Shown here one piece after another: positions 16,664 to 26,584 of a stretch of DNA of 64,000 bases. A model generated the notes under the pieces. The model had not been told where the DNA came from. It made no database searches and was given only the letters and a program-made list of their open reading frames with translations. A program made the translations under genes and the position numbers. Origin of the DNA: Asanoa sp040654855 (GTDB lineage Bacteria; Actinomycetota; Actinomycetes; Mycobacteriales; Micromonosporaceae); contig NZ_JBFAIU010000005.1 of assembly GCF_040654855.1 (NCBI RefSeq), positions 7,214 through 71,213 of the forward strand, in the 5' to 3' direction. The first letter of the stretch is position 1; every line of letters starts with the position of its first letter.

Positions 16664-16899
16664 ACTCGTGCACGGTTGTGGGACGCGAGCGCCGACCTCG
16701 GCCGGCTGCGTCCTGAGCACGAGGTCGCGGGCCGGCGCGCCGACCGCAAGACCGTGGTGCATCCGCAAGGCGGCGGCGCACGATGGACTGCGAAACCTGG
16801 ATCACTCCCGACCAGGGTCAGCAGCTGCTGGTGCTAATCCCCGCGGACGCCGAGGCCCGCGAACGCCTGGAACTGCTCCGAGTGCACGGCACCGACTAG
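16664..16899 (+). pseudogene. MmyB-type XRE regulator C-terminal fragment, frameshifted
   Basis: The plus strand reads ASADLGRLRPEHEVAGRRAD then, after a frameshift near 16760-16790, MDCETWITPDQGQQLLVL and ARERLELLRVHGTD before TAG. This parallels the C-terminus of the regulator at 31651-32505 (MDCETLVTPDLGQQLLVL). The helix-turn-helix part and most of the ligand domain are gone. It directly abuts the reductase fragment, so the two are one internally deleted copy of the divergent reductase-regulator locus. Confidence 0.75.
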
Positions 16900-17415
16900 T
16901 TCCCTACAGGGCACGCGCACGTACGTTGAAGCGGCCGACGTACCAATTGATCATTCGAGTCCTTGCGAGAGTATCCGCGTTGCCATCGTGCACGTACGTC
17001 AGACCCTGTGCGGTCGTGGTCCCCACCAGGGCAGCAGTGGCGGAAGGTCGGCCTGCATGTATGCCGGACGATTGGGCTCGGGCGTGTCGCCCTGGTCGGT
17101 GTCCCAGCGTCGGCCGTGCTGGTCCCTTTGCAAGGTCCTCGACCCGCAGGCCGGCATCGTGCGGCTCATCCCATGCAAGGTCGGCTAGCCGCGGCAACGC
17201 GGGAACAGCCGCCGGGTCATGCCGATGCGACGCCGGCCGGCCTGTGTCGTCGGGCTCGTCGCTGCTGTCGTCCGAAGCCGGTGCGGGTTCTCGGGGCCCT
17301 TAATGTGAATCCTTCTCGTCTAGATCGAGGGACGTCGCCCAGTCAAGCAAGCGCCCGAAGTGCCGCCAATCGACTTTCGAGAGTTCATCCGACCGCCGCG
17401 CCGGCTGCTCGGTAA
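16900..17415. other. Non-coding/decayed stretch before the 1304-residue nuclease gene
   Basis: Only short frames occur (for example a 97-codon frame on the minus strand ending at 16904). I recognise no protein, repeat or RNA in it. It must hold the promoter of the gene starting at 17416. Confidence 0.4.
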
Positions 17416-20400
17416 ATGGGTCGGGCAATCAGGCCGGCTCACGAGACGATGGATGCTGTGCTTTCCTGGAACGACGAGAGCGGCGGCCAGTCCGACCGTA
17501 TCGAAGGTATGGGGCCTGACGAGTGGGCAGCGATTGATGAGGCGCTGGACAGGTTCACGGCTGCGTCCGTGATTCCTCTGTTGGGCGCCGCGATTGACGC
17601 CCCGTGGTCGCGGCCGTGGCAGTACCACCTGACGCTGCTGTGGCTTCGGGCTGTTCGCGTGCCGCCAGCCGGGAGCCGGCCGGCCACAGACCCGGATCTG
17701 GCCGAGTTGGTGAACACCGCTGTCGAGGTCGCCCGATACCCCGTGCTGCCGCGGGGCGTGTCAAATGATCCACGGCACCCGGTCGGATTCACTCTCGACG
17801 GTCGTCGATGGCGGATCCATCCCGGCGACAATCTCTACCCGCTCATGCTGCTACGACGACTTGCCACCACGGCACGGGCTGTCGATCCTACGCTGCTCGA
17901 CGTCGTCGGCTTCACCTTGACTGACCTGATCGAGGTGGTGCTTGCGCACGGCGACGATGCCCTGATGGGCCTGGCCGAGGCGTGGGACTTGGCTGATGAG
18001 ACGCCCGCCGACGATGCCACCAGCACCGCGGCCGTGTCGGCGGCCGAGGTCGACGCGGTCCGGCAGTCTATGGCGAGGCTGGGCGACCCGCGCCGCATCA
18101 CCGACCGGTGCAGCCACCCCGAACGCGCCGCCCAGGCTCTTACCTGGCTCACCCGCGACGCCGCCCGGGTGGCCCTCGCCGTTATGCCCGGACTCCCGAC
18201 GCTCGGCCCCGTCCTTCGCCTGCGTTCGGGCGACACGGTATTTCCGGTTCCGGCCAGTCTGACGCTCGACGCGTTGAACGCTGCCGCCGACATCCTTCTT
18301 CGACGCCCAGAGATCGGCGAGGGCGACGCCGCCCGTCTCCAGGCGTTCATGTGCGGCCACGCTTTCGCGGTGTTCAACAAGCGATGGGTCAACCGGTCGG
18401 CGCCGATGGAAATCGACCTCGGCACCCCACCGATCATCATTGGCTCACGAACGGTGGCTACGGTCATCAGCGCCTTGAGCCCGAACATGTTCACCACGGC
18501 GATCGAGCACGCTATCGATCTCCTCGACAGGCGGCAGGTCGAGACCGACACCTGGCACGTCCTGGGCGATCACCCGGCCCCGGCAACCGCCTCCATGCGG
18601 GTCGATCACCTCGCCAAGGTGGTCGTGTACGGGGGCCCGCTGGTCATCAACTGGCATCAGGTGCGGGACGTCATCCTGCTCCACATCGAAGAGCTCGTCG
18701 AACTCATTGACGCAGCCGGCGGCGACTGGGCCACCGTCGAATGCTTCCTACAGGATCTCAGCGAACACGACAGGCATGATGTTGTCGTCTTCCAGGACAT
18801 CCTGGACGTGTGGACGGCCTGGCGCGACTGGGGACGTATCGGCCCTCCCCCCGACCAGGACAACACCGGCCCAGCCGACGAGACGCGGCCGGGCGAAGAC
18901 GCGGGTGAAGAAGCCGGCGAGGAAACGGTGCTGCACATCGTGGCAGCCGAATACGACGCCACCTGGGTCCAGGCCGCCGGATGGGAGGCGACCGACGCGA
19001 TTCTGGCTGCCACCGGCCTGCCGGAGCATCGGGACTGGCCGATCGCGACCGTCGACTCCGACGGCACCGCGCACCTGTTCACCACCCGTCACAGCGAAAT
19101 CGCTCTGGTCAACCCGGACTCGGCGTTGGTCATCCGCATCGATGGCTCGGACGCCGCGACACTGAACCTCGACGCGGACATGTACTTCCAGCTCGCCGAC
19201 GCCGTCCTCAACTGCATCACCGGCCGGGACGACATCGCCTCACACTTCCGGCTCCCCGACACCCCACTCACGATCATCCTCAGCCTCACCGACGACCCGG
19301 CCCCCGATCCAAGCCGCGGATACGGGCTGCGGGTCGCCTGCGCGGCGGAGCCGGCCGTGCTGAGCGTCATCATCGGACCCGACGTCCTCGAACTACTCCA
19401 CACCGACCCAATGACCGGCCACAACATTCTCGGCAGCACCCTGCACGAACTCGTCCGTCGCATCCGCGTAGACCGGAACGCGAACCCTGGAACATCGGCG
19501 GAGACGTTCCTCGATGCGTGGGAGCAGGTCGGGCCGCTGATGACACTGCACGCTGTCGCAGATGGCCGGCCGAAGGCGGCTCCGGTCGACACCTTGCCTC
19601 AGACGCCGGCGATTCGGGCGAGGGCGCTACGCGCCGTGACTGATCGCCTTCGCCACCGAGTCGCTTCCGGTACCTACAGCGACACGCACGCGCACGCCAT
19701 CTGCCAGGACACGATCCTGCCCACGATCGAGGAGACGCTCCGGGAACGGATCGCCGCGTGCGACCCGTCCCTGCTGCACAAGCTCGCGGTCCGGCTCAAC
19801 GCCGCCTACGCCACCTACCTGCGCCGAAGCCACCAGATCATGCACTCGCTCGCTGGGCCGTGGGCGGCCAACTGGCACGACGCAGCCCGCGACGGCGACC
19901 GCTCCGCCACCATGACATCACTGCAGACACTGCTCGAGGCAGCACTGGCGGACCCGCCCGCCGGAACCCGAACCGTCGACGCGCTCGACCTCGGTGAACT
20001 CGCCGCCCTCGCCGATCTGCTCGCCCGCACCGCCGCCGCCGACTACGGGTACGAACGGGACCTGCATGGTCTCCAGGTCGAGATCAACGACGACGGCATC
20101 TTCGTGGTGCAGAGCAGGCCTGTTCTCGCCGACCAGCGAGACAGCAGCAGCGATCCGCCCCTGGACATCGACCTCGCGGCATACCACAGCGCCCAGCTCG
20201 ACCACCTCATCGCGGTGGCCGCCCAACAACCGTGGACGGTCGACGACCTCACCGAATACGCCAGCCAGGAGGGCTCCCGGTTTCAGCACGCCGGCCAGAA
20301 GCGCGACCGCCTCCCCTTCGAGCGGCTGGGCAAGTTTGCCGAACCATCCTTGCTCAAGGTCGACGCGTTGCTCGCCCGCGGATGGGGCACCGGGCTCGAC

Positions 20401-21330
20401 GGCCTCGCGGCCGGGCTCGGTACCGCCGCCGACTGGCCAACCGAGGAGGACGGCATCGCCACTGTCAACCCGGACGACCTCATCCGTGAGGCCGCCGACT
20501 GGTCCGCCCTCCCCGAGGCCCAGATCCGCGCTGCCCTTCAGCTCCTCCAGATCGACCCTGTCGAACTCCAGCAGGGTGGTGCCCGGCGGTTTCTCAACGT
20601 CGAGCAGCGGTCCCATCGCCTGCTGACTCGGCCTCTGCCGATGATCGACGGCCGGATCCTGGTGATGCCGTGGCTGATCCATGCCGCCCTGCAAATCCAC
20701 AACAGCTACCTCACAGCCGCCCGGCTACCGCACCCCGCCAACGTGCTGCCGCCGGGTGTCTCCGACGCGATGACCAAGCACCGTCAGGGCCGCAACGACG
20801 AGCTGGAGACGACGGTCCGCGACCTCGTCGCTGACCTCAGCCTGCCGCATCGATTCCAGTTCAATCAAAGTGAACAAGCCCGTCTTGGCATCCGGAACCC
20901 GGTCGGTGAGATCGACCTGCTCATCGCCGATCCAGTCAACTCGCGGCTGTGGATCTGCGAAGTCAAAGACCTCGCGACGCCCTACAGCATCGCGGCAATG
21001 CGACACCATGTCCGCCAGTTCACCCACGGAAAGCGCAGCCGTTTCGTTCCCAAACTCCTTGAGAAAGCCGAACAGATCCAGCGGCACGCCCACGCCGTCG
21101 CACACGCCTGCGGCGTTACCGAAGTACATCCTTGGCGGGTGATTTCGCTGATTGTGACCCGTCACGTCGAGCCCGCGGCCTACGTCAAGAATCCGAAGGT
21201 AGCGTTCACCCTGCCGTATCAACTCCCTGAGGTCCTCCAAAATCCGATCGACCCAGTAGAAGGCCCTGCCCCCGCGGGTCATCCTCGTAGCCAGCGGGTT
21301 CCTTCACGCGTAGAACAGGCAAGGCCCTGA
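17416..21330 (+). CDS. Large island protein with C-terminal PD-(D/E)XK nuclease-like domain
   Basis: 1304 residues, family not recognised. The C-terminus has a nuclease-type core: D1167 in GEIDLLIAD, E1182-x-K1184 in LWICEVKD, which is the D-x14-E-x-K arrangement of RecB/NERD-like proteins, followed by basic helices (HHVRQFTHGKRSRF). Near residues 875-905 a stretch YERDLHGLQVEINDDG then FVVQSRPV resembles the end of the pyruvate-phosphate-dikinase/PEP-synthase ATP-grasp domain; I see no ATP-grasp body, so this may be chance or a relic. The first 850 residues are mixed alpha/beta with no motif I can name. ATG at 17416 has no clear ribosome site; ATG 17452 is an alternative. It is alone on its strand between pseudogenes and the divergent-ended four-gene operon. 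Function as a defence nuclease is inferred from fold and neighbours. Confidence 0.7.
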   Translation: MGRAIRPAHETMDAVLSWNDESGGQSDRIEGMGPDEWAAIDEALDRFTAASVIPLLGAAIDAPWSRPWQYHLTLLWLRAVRVPPAGSRPATDPDLAELVNTAVEVARYPVLPRGVSNDPRHPVGFTLDGRRWRIHPGDNLYPLMLLRRLATTARAVDPTLLDVVGFTLTDLIEVVLAHGDDALMGLAEAWDLADETPADDATSTAAVSAAEVDAVRQSMARLGDPRRITDRCSHPERAAQALTWLTRDAARVALAVMPGLPTLGPVLRLRSGDTVFPVPASLTLDALNAAADILLRRPEIGEGDAARLQAFMCGHAFAVFNKRWVNRSAPMEIDLGTPPIIIGSRTVATVISALSPNMFTTAIEHAIDLLDRRQVETDTWHVLGDHPAPATASMRVDHLAKVVVYGGPLVINWHQVRDVILLHIEELVELIDAAGGDWATVECFLQDLSEHDRHDVVVFQDILDVWTAWRDWGRIGPPPDQDNTGPADETRPGEDAGEEAGEETVLHIVAAEYDATWVQAAGWEATDAILAATGLPEHRDWPIATVDSDGTAHLFTTRHSEIALVNPDSALVIRIDGSDAATLNLDADMYFQLADAVLNCITGRDDIASHFRLPDTPLTIILSLTDDPAPDPSRGYGLRVACAAEPAVLSVIIGPDVLELLHTDPMTGHNILGSTLHELVRRIRVDRNANPGTSAETFLDAWEQVGPLMTLHAVADGRPKAAPVDTLPQTPAIRARALRAVTDRLRHRVASGTYSDTHAHAICQDTILPTIEETLRERIAACDPSLLHKLAVRLNAAYATYLRRSHQIMHSLAGPWAANWHDAARDGDRSATMTSLQTLLEAALADPPAGTRTVDALDLGELAALADLLARTAAADYGYERDLHGLQVEINDDGIFVVQSRPVLADQRDSSSDPPLDIDLAAYHSAQLDHLIAVAAQQPWTVDDLTEYASQEGSRFQHAGQKRDRLPFERLGKFAEPSLLKVDALLARGWGTGLDGLAAGLGTAADWPTEEDGIATVNPDDLIREAADWSALPEAQIRAALQLLQIDPVELQQGGARRFLNVEQRSHRLLTRPLPMIDGRILVMPWLIHAALQIHNSYLTAARLPHPANVLPPGVSDAMTKHRQGRNDELETTVRDLVADLSLPHRFQFNQSEQARLGIRNPVGEIDLLIADPVNSRLWICEVKDLATPYSIAAMRHHVRQFTHGKRSRFVPKLLEKAEQIQRHAHAVAHACGVTEVHPWRVISLIVTRHVEPAAYVKNPKVAFTLPYQLPEVLQNPIDPVEGPAPAGHPRSQRVPSRVEQARP

Positions 21331-21669
21331 CCAGAGGAAGCACTGGTCGAGGCGTCGCGTTTATCCATGCGGCTTTGAACTGTTCACGAGAACCCTCGGG
21401 CGGGCACGGTACTCCGATGGTGCTCGAACGCTCCGCTTCTGCAGCGGACTCGTCCGGACGGGGCGAATAGGTGAGGGCGACGGGCCAGGCCGCGAGATGC
21501 GTCGCGCGCCGGACCAGGCGATACGCCACCGGAGGCACGCGGAAAGACGCGACAGTTTGCTGAACGCTGTGAGTGGAAAGCCCCAGCCTGACTACGGAGT
21601 GGACGCATCAGGACTGCAGCGCACGAGGCTGGACGGTAGATACGTAACCGCCGGCGGTCGTTGATCCGA
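21331..21669. other. Intergenic region between convergent island genes
   Basis: 340 bp separating two genes that converge here. No gene is supported; a 110-codon minus-strand frame across 21206-21538 overlaps the nuclease gene and has no recognisable motif. No clear terminator hairpin was found by eye. Confidence 0.4.
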
Positions 21670-24600
21670 TTAAGTCACCTCGGCGCGGCCTGCCGCTTGC
21701 ACGGTCTCAGCTTTGGCGCGAGCGACGACCTCTTCCGTTGTGAGCGGGCTGCGTGGGTGGTAGCTCAGGCACAGAGGTGTGCGTAGCTTACGCGGTGGCG
21801 CTCCTTCCGCGGCCAGGTAGAACTCGCCAGTGCTCAGCCGTGAGATGTCCGGGACATCGCCGCCCTTGGCCTTGGCCATCTCTCTGGCGGCCTCGACTTG
21901 CGTCGGGCTGTTGAGCAGGCCGTAGAACTGGGTCGCCGCGTTTCCGGGAATTCGGTTGTGGAGACCCTTCGGTGACTGGGTGGCAAAGAGCAGACCCAAC
22001 CCGTACTTGCGAGCCTGCGAGGCCAGCGCAAGAGTGCTCTGCGTGCAGGCCGTCATGGCGCCCGAGGGGGCGAGGGTCTGGGCCTCATCCATAACCAGCA
22101 GGCCAAGCAGTGGGCGGTCGGCGGCGGGATGCTTCTTTATCCAGGCGAACAACGCCATCTGTAGCTGGTTGACGAAGCTCTGACGTGCCTCGTCGGAGGG
22201 CAGTCCGATCAGGCTCACGACGGAGATCCGCGCGCGCTTGTTGGCGCTTGGGGTGAGCAGAAGACCCGGGTCCATCGACGTGCCCGAACCGCCGAACAGC
22301 GGATCGTTCACCATCGTGGCGGTGAGCGTCTGGGCCAGCCCGGCAGCGATCTTGTCGGCGTCGTCAAGATCGATTATCCCGTCGGGAAGTTCGGCCAGGG
22401 TGTCGACGAGACCTTGGAGCCGGGTGCCGCCGCGCCGGCCGTAGTACTCGACTGCACGCCGCAACACCGCTTGGCCCAGGTGGGCCTTGGCCGCGCGTCC
22501 GTTGAGCATCGCCCTGGGCGCCAGCGACGCGACTGCGGCCTCGACCGATTCGGCGAACTCGTCCGGATCATCTAGCGTGGCGCGGAAGTCGGGCAGCGGT
22601 TGGAAGCTGAGCGGCCGTCCCGCCTCCCGGCGCGGCGTCCAAACCACGACGTCGGTGTGTCGCAAATAGTCGGCGGCTTTCGCCGCGTCCCCGTCACCCC
22701 ATGCAGATGGCGCCTCGGGCCAACTGTCGCCGAGCCGGGCGAGGTCGTTATTGGGGTCGAGAACGATGGATGAAATGCCCTGTAGGGCGCACTCTTCTAC
22801 GATCCGGCGAATCAACACCGTCTTGCCGGAACCAGACCCCGCGAAGATAGTCATGTGCTTGCGCAGTGCTTCTAGTTCGAGTCCAACCGGCTGCGCCGTC
22901 TCGTAGTCGTGCCCGACCGCAAAAGCCGGTGTTGCAGTCACTGCGATGACGTGAGGGCCACTGGACGGCACTGTGGCGACGCCTTTTACCGTGGGCTCCG
23001 GGGGCACATGGTCCTCATCGGCAGGTGGGCTGCCGGAATCGCGGCCCGCTGACAGCCAGGAGTCGATGTCAGCTAGAGCGGCGCGCAGCACTGTGACGTG
23101 TTGGGTTGGGCGGCGGGAGGCTAACCAGGGCTGCAGCTCGACAGGGTCCTCGTCGAGAAGGGTCCGGAGGGCAGAGAGGATTCGTAGGTCCTCGTGGTCC
23201 AGCCCCAAGGTCTGTCCCCCGGCCTCGGCGAACGCCTGGAGAGCTTGCTGCGTCTTGACGCTGTCTGACCAGCGGCCGTTGCGCAGCAGGAACAGCTGTC
23301 GCTTCGCGACCGCGCTGTCGAGACCTGCAGCGATGTTGGCCCGTCGAAATCGGTTGAGCGCCGCATTGCCGTGATGCGTGTCGCTGATCGCTCGGAAGCA
23401 CCAGTGGACCTGATCCTCGGTGCTCTCATCGAGGGTGAGGCGCAGGCGTGCATGCAGGTCGGGTTTGCTACTCGGTGGTGGGTCGAGGGTGAAAACCTCG
23501 CTGCGCTGGACATCCTCGAGGATCCATGCGGTTAACCCGGCCGCGAGAAGCTGCGGCACTGTGGCGTCCTCGGTTTCGGCCTCCAGCGGCATGGTCACCT
23601 CAGCGCTCTTCTTCAGCGCGTCGAAGCGCGCGTCGTAGTTGGCGAGTGTCTCGGCGTCCACGCTCGACGGCGCTACAGCTGAGGCCAACTGGGGTTCGCT
23701 GCTCGGCGGACCGTCCAGCCGAGTTAGGTCGACGACATCGCCAGACAACAGACAGGCGCGGATATGTGCATCGATGGCGATAAGCAGCTGTCGGACCGTG
23801 TAGTCGCCGGCATCCATAAACGCCTCCGGCCGCACCGGCCACGTTCGGTACGGCGGCTCGAAGCCGAGTGCACCGAAGTAGGCGTCGAACCGTCGCGCGA
23901 CGATCTCGCGAGCGAGGTCGTTGTTCTTGATCGTGGACAGATGCGGTGTTTCGCGGAACCGGTCGCCGACCGTGTCCGTCGCTTTTGTCTTGATCAAGGC
24001 CCAGGAGGTGGGCAGGCACGCCACCACGGTCAACGTCCGCCGGGTACGCTCCCGCAGCGACATGAGGCCGCCAGCGACGCCTTCCAACACGAGTGCCTGG
24101 TGCCAATCCTGCGTACCACTTTGGGATTGATGCACGGCCAGATCGCCGCTCAAGGCGGACTGGGCGAGCATGGTGTCGATCTGGTCGACCGCCACCACCG
24201 TCGGGCCGGTCAGCGCGAGTAGCCGCGACAGCTCCTGAACTATTTCTTCCGCTGTCTGTGGCGCTCGACGCATTCCCCAAGCGGCGCGTTCACCGGGCGC
24301 GTCTTCCTCGCCGCAGGCGAAGTAGCTGTCTGCGACGTCCCGGTGGGCCACATCGGCTGAGGCGCTCAGGGCCAGAGCGCGAGCCGTCTCGTGAGACGTC
24401 CGAGCGACGTACTCGTCGACTTCGGTGAGGCCCTCGACAAAGACGTCAAGCGCCCTTTTGGTCAACGCGGTTTCACCCATGAAGGCGCGGCGAGCGGTGC
24501 GCGGCACACCGACCAGAGCCGACAGCCGCCGCAACAGTTGCCGCAGCTGTGGCTCACTGCTCGGCACCGGCCTGGCCAACCCATCGAGTATCGAAGCCAG

Positions 24601-24912
24601 CACGCTACTCCAGAATCCCTTCGCGTCTAGCAGACTGATCAGGAAGAAGTAGCCGCCTTGGGCCTGCACCTGCTGGCGTAGCCAACCGAGCAGGTGGGTC
24701 TTTCCGGAGCCGCGCTGCCCCTGAAGCGTCAGGCCGATCGGGTTGCCGTCCGTACTGACTGAAACGTCCTCCAGACCACGCGTCACAGCCTGGATTACGC
24801 CCGCGTGCAGCCCGTCCACGTGGAACGGCAGCGGCCGCCACACGTCGTCCGGGACTGGCGCCCAGTTGAACCTGAGCGCCGCAAGGGCGGCGCGCTCCTC
24901 GTCCTTCATCAC
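21670..24912 (-). CDS. Double P-loop ATPase: N-terminal ORC/BrxC-like AAA plus C-terminal HerA-like DNA translocase
   Basis: 1080 residues with two ATPase cores. The first (1-350) has Walker A GQRGSGKT (65-72) and Walker B TVVAVDQID (238-246), in the style of AAA_16/BrxC ATPases. A linker of about 300 residues follows. The second core has Walker A GSGSGKT (692-698), VLDPNND, and Walker B LLVMDEAQ (938-945), then SQARKYGLGLLFATQSPKGL, the pattern of HerA/FtsK-superfamily (DUF87) translocases. Last gene of the four-gene operon; ATG at 24912 overlaps the stop of the preceding gene by 4 bp. It is the probable motor of the system. HerA-type ATPases partner with nucleases or Sir2 effectors in several phage-defence systems. 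Confidence 0.85.
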   Translation of the reverse strand: MMKDEERAALAALRFNWAPVPDDVWRPLPFHVDGLHAGVIQAVTRGLEDVSVSTDGNPIGLTLQGQRGSGKTHLLGWLRQQVQAQGGYFFLISLLDAKGFWSSVLASILDGLARPVPSSEPQLRQLLRRLSALVGVPRTARRAFMGETALTKRALDVFVEGLTEVDEYVARTSHETARALALSASADVAHRDVADSYFACGEEDAPGERAAWGMRRAPQTAEEIVQELSRLLALTGPTVVAVDQIDTMLAQSALSGDLAVHQSQSGTQDWHQALVLEGVAGGLMSLRERTRRTLTVVACLPTSWALIKTKATDTVGDRFRETPHLSTIKNNDLAREIVARRFDAYFGALGFEPPYRTWPVRPEAFMDAGDYTVRQLLIAIDAHIRACLLSGDVVDLTRLDGPPSSEPQLASAVAPSSVDAETLANYDARFDALKKSAEVTMPLEAETEDATVPQLLAAGLTAWILEDVQRSEVFTLDPPPSSKPDLHARLRLTLDESTEDQVHWCFRAISDTHHGNAALNRFRRANIAAGLDSAVAKRQLFLLRNGRWSDSVKTQQALQAFAEAGGQTLGLDHEDLRILSALRTLLDEDPVELQPWLASRRPTQHVTVLRAALADIDSWLSAGRDSGSPPADEDHVPPEPTVKGVATVPSSGPHVIAVTATPAFAVGHDYETAQPVGLELEALRKHMTIFAGSGSGKTVLIRRIVEECALQGISSIVLDPNNDLARLGDSWPEAPSAWGDGDAAKAADYLRHTDVVVWTPRREAGRPLSFQPLPDFRATLDDPDEFAESVEAAVASLAPRAMLNGRAAKAHLGQAVLRRAVEYYGRRGGTRLQGLVDTLAELPDGIIDLDDADKIAAGLAQTLTATMVNDPLFGGSGTSMDPGLLLTPSANKRARISVVSLIGLPSDEARQSFVNQLQMALFAWIKKHPAADRPLLGLLVMDEAQTLAPSGAMTACTQSTLALASQARKYGLGLLFATQSPKGLHNRIPGNAATQFYGLLNSPTQVEAAREMAKAKGGDVPDISRLSTGEFYLAAEGAPPRKLRTPLCLSYHPRSPLTTEEVVARAKAETVQAAGRAEVT

Positions 24913-25544
24913 ACCCCAATCGCCAGCAGGTGCTTGTCTTGTCCACCGATGTGAAGCGCCGCTGCCCGGTCAGAATCAGTGAGAACCTTTTGGTTATTCT
25001 CCGGTACCAGGTTGACGTCGGTCGCCCGGCTCAGGGTGCGTAGCGCGTCATCGAGCTCGGCCGTCGACACATCCCCGAAGAACGGCCGCAGTCGAGAAAG
25101 CGCCACCCACGCCCTTGGTTCCGCCGCTAGGGCGGCGTAGGCATTGCGCAGGCGGAGGTCCAGGTTGCCCGGCTGTCCGGGCGGAGCGATGTCGGACCGG
25201 GCAAACATCTCGCTGAGATTTCGGTAACCACTGCGCGGCAGCACACGTCCCCGGAGATTGATGTGTAGTGCGCTGAGCGCGCCGCCGATAGCTCTGGCCT
25301 TCGGGCTGCTGACATCGAGGTCGTCTTGCACCCGCACCCAACCCTTGTCGTCCAGCTCGTGCCGAAAGGTTCGGCCTGCTCTCTCACTGTGGATCAGCTG
25401 CATCCGGTTGAGCTTCTCGCGTCGCGACTTCTCAACATCGATTCCATAGTTTTCGAAGAGTTCGGTGTTGAGCATCGGGCGGGCTTCTGCCATGAGGGCC
25501 ATAAGAATCGCGCCATCGGAAGGAGTCAGGTCGTCGTTGGCCAT
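24909..25544 (-). CDS. Winged-helix-like protein of the four-gene operon
   Basis: 211 residues, family not recognised. The N-terminal 75 residues (LTPSDGAILMALM...LNTELFENYGID...KLNRMQLIHSERAG) look like a winged-helix domain, and the C-terminal 70 (SRLRPFFGDVSTAELDDALRTLSRATDVNLVPENNQK) like a second one, with a middle helical region. No enzymatic motif is visible. It lies between the nuclease and the double ATPase and overlaps both (19 bp and 4 bp), so it likely forms a stable complex with them or provides DNA or target recognition. ATG start at 25544. Confidence 0.7.
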   Translation of the reverse strand: MANDDLTPSDGAILMALMAEARPMLNTELFENYGIDVEKSRREKLNRMQLIHSERAGRTFRHELDDKGWVRVQDDLDVSSPKARAIGGALSALHINLRGRVLPRSGYRNLSEMFARSDIAPPGQPGNLDLRLRNAYAALAAEPRAWVALSRLRPFFGDVSTAELDDALRTLSRATDVNLVPENNQKVLTDSDRAAALHIGGQDKHLLAIGV

Positions 25545-26584
25545 GCTGTCCCTTTCACAAGTTCGTGTCGCCGAGCTTCGATGAACTGGCCGATCTGGGT
25601 GACCACCGCCTCGACGTCGTACAGGACGCGGGCGTTGGTGAATCGGAGCACGGCGTAGCCGTCCAGTTGTAACTGGACGTCGCGCCGCCGGTCGGCCTCG
25701 AATCGCACCGGTTCACAGTGCTCGCGCCCGTCGATTTCGACAACGCACCGTTCTTCCACCCAGAGCAGGTCGGGCCGTACGGGGGTACGCAGAGGGTGGA
25801 AGTGATGAACCTGGTTCCAGCGTCGCCCAGCCGCCCACGGCCGAACGGCTAGCGCCGCCTCCAACACTGCCTCGGCAGTGCTCCGCGGGTGCGGAGCACC
25901 GTTCACGGGGGGCCACGCCGGCCGAGCACCTGCCGATCCGGTCGAAGGCTCGGTCAGGGAGGCTGACGCCAACCAGTCGATGTTCTCCAGCGGGGCACCG
26001 GTGAGCCAGACACCACAACGCCCGCGATCGGCGATCCATTCACAAGCGGCGGCGACAACGTGCTGGGCTGCAGCGCTTAGCCCGGCGGGAACGTCAATTA
26101 CGAGCACCAGTCGGTCGCGGTGAAGAGCGTCGGTCATGACCCGGGTCAGGCCGACCGCCCGAATCTCCAGCGGAAACCTCCGCCTGGAGGTGGCCCTTCC
26201 TGCCAGCGCCGCGGCTGCGAGGTCACCGAGAAACGGACCGAAGTGGGCCGACCGCCGCGCGCGGGCGGCAGCGACGGCCCGAACGGTGGTCAGTCCCGCA
26301 CCACCGGGTTCTCGGATGTGCTCAGCCTCCGGGAGCCAGGTAGGGAACAGGCCAATTGCCGCGGATTCGATGTCGTCGGGCATCGCCGTGACCAGGTCTG
26401 CCGTCCTCGTAGCGGACAGCACGCGGTGGACCAAACCCGCTGGCCAATCTGAGGTGCCCCGGGCCAGGGTGCGTGCGACCGTGTCCGCGCTCATCTCGGG
26501 CAGTCGCAACACTCGGTCGGATGGCAGCTCGCTCAGGTGTCGGGCCAACACGTCGGGGCGACAGTCACGTTCGCCCTGGGTCAT
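25526..26584 (-). CDS. DUF559/Vsr-type nuclease domain protein of the four-gene operon
   Basis: 352 residues. The C-terminal 110 residues are a DUF559 (MvrC/Vsr-like) endonuclease fold: RPDLLW (D272) then CVVEIDGREH (E283-x-D285) and FEADRRRDVQLQLDGYAVLRFTN, all family hallmarks. The first 230 residues are an unknown helical domain with no P-loop. ATG 26584 overlaps the stop of the upstream STAND-like gene by 4 bp (TGATG-type coupling). It is probably the DNA-cleaving effector. DUF559 domains act in restriction, repair and antiphage loci; substrate and trigger cannot be read here. Confidence 0.78.
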   Translation of the reverse strand: MTQGERDCRPDVLARHLSELPSDRVLRLPEMSADTVARTLARGTSDWPAGLVHRVLSATRTADLVTAMPDDIESAAIGLFPTWLPEAEHIREPGGAGLTTVRAVAAARARRSAHFGPFLGDLAAAALAGRATSRRRFPLEIRAVGLTRVMTDALHRDRLVLVIDVPAGLSAAAQHVVAAACEWIADRGRCGVWLTGAPLENIDWLASASLTEPSTGSAGARPAWPPVNGAPHPRSTAEAVLEAALAVRPWAAGRRWNQVHHFHPLRTPVRPDLLWVEERCVVEIDGREHCEPVRFEADRRRDVQLQLDGYAVLRFTNARVLYDVEAVVTQIGQFIEARRHELVKGTAWPTTT

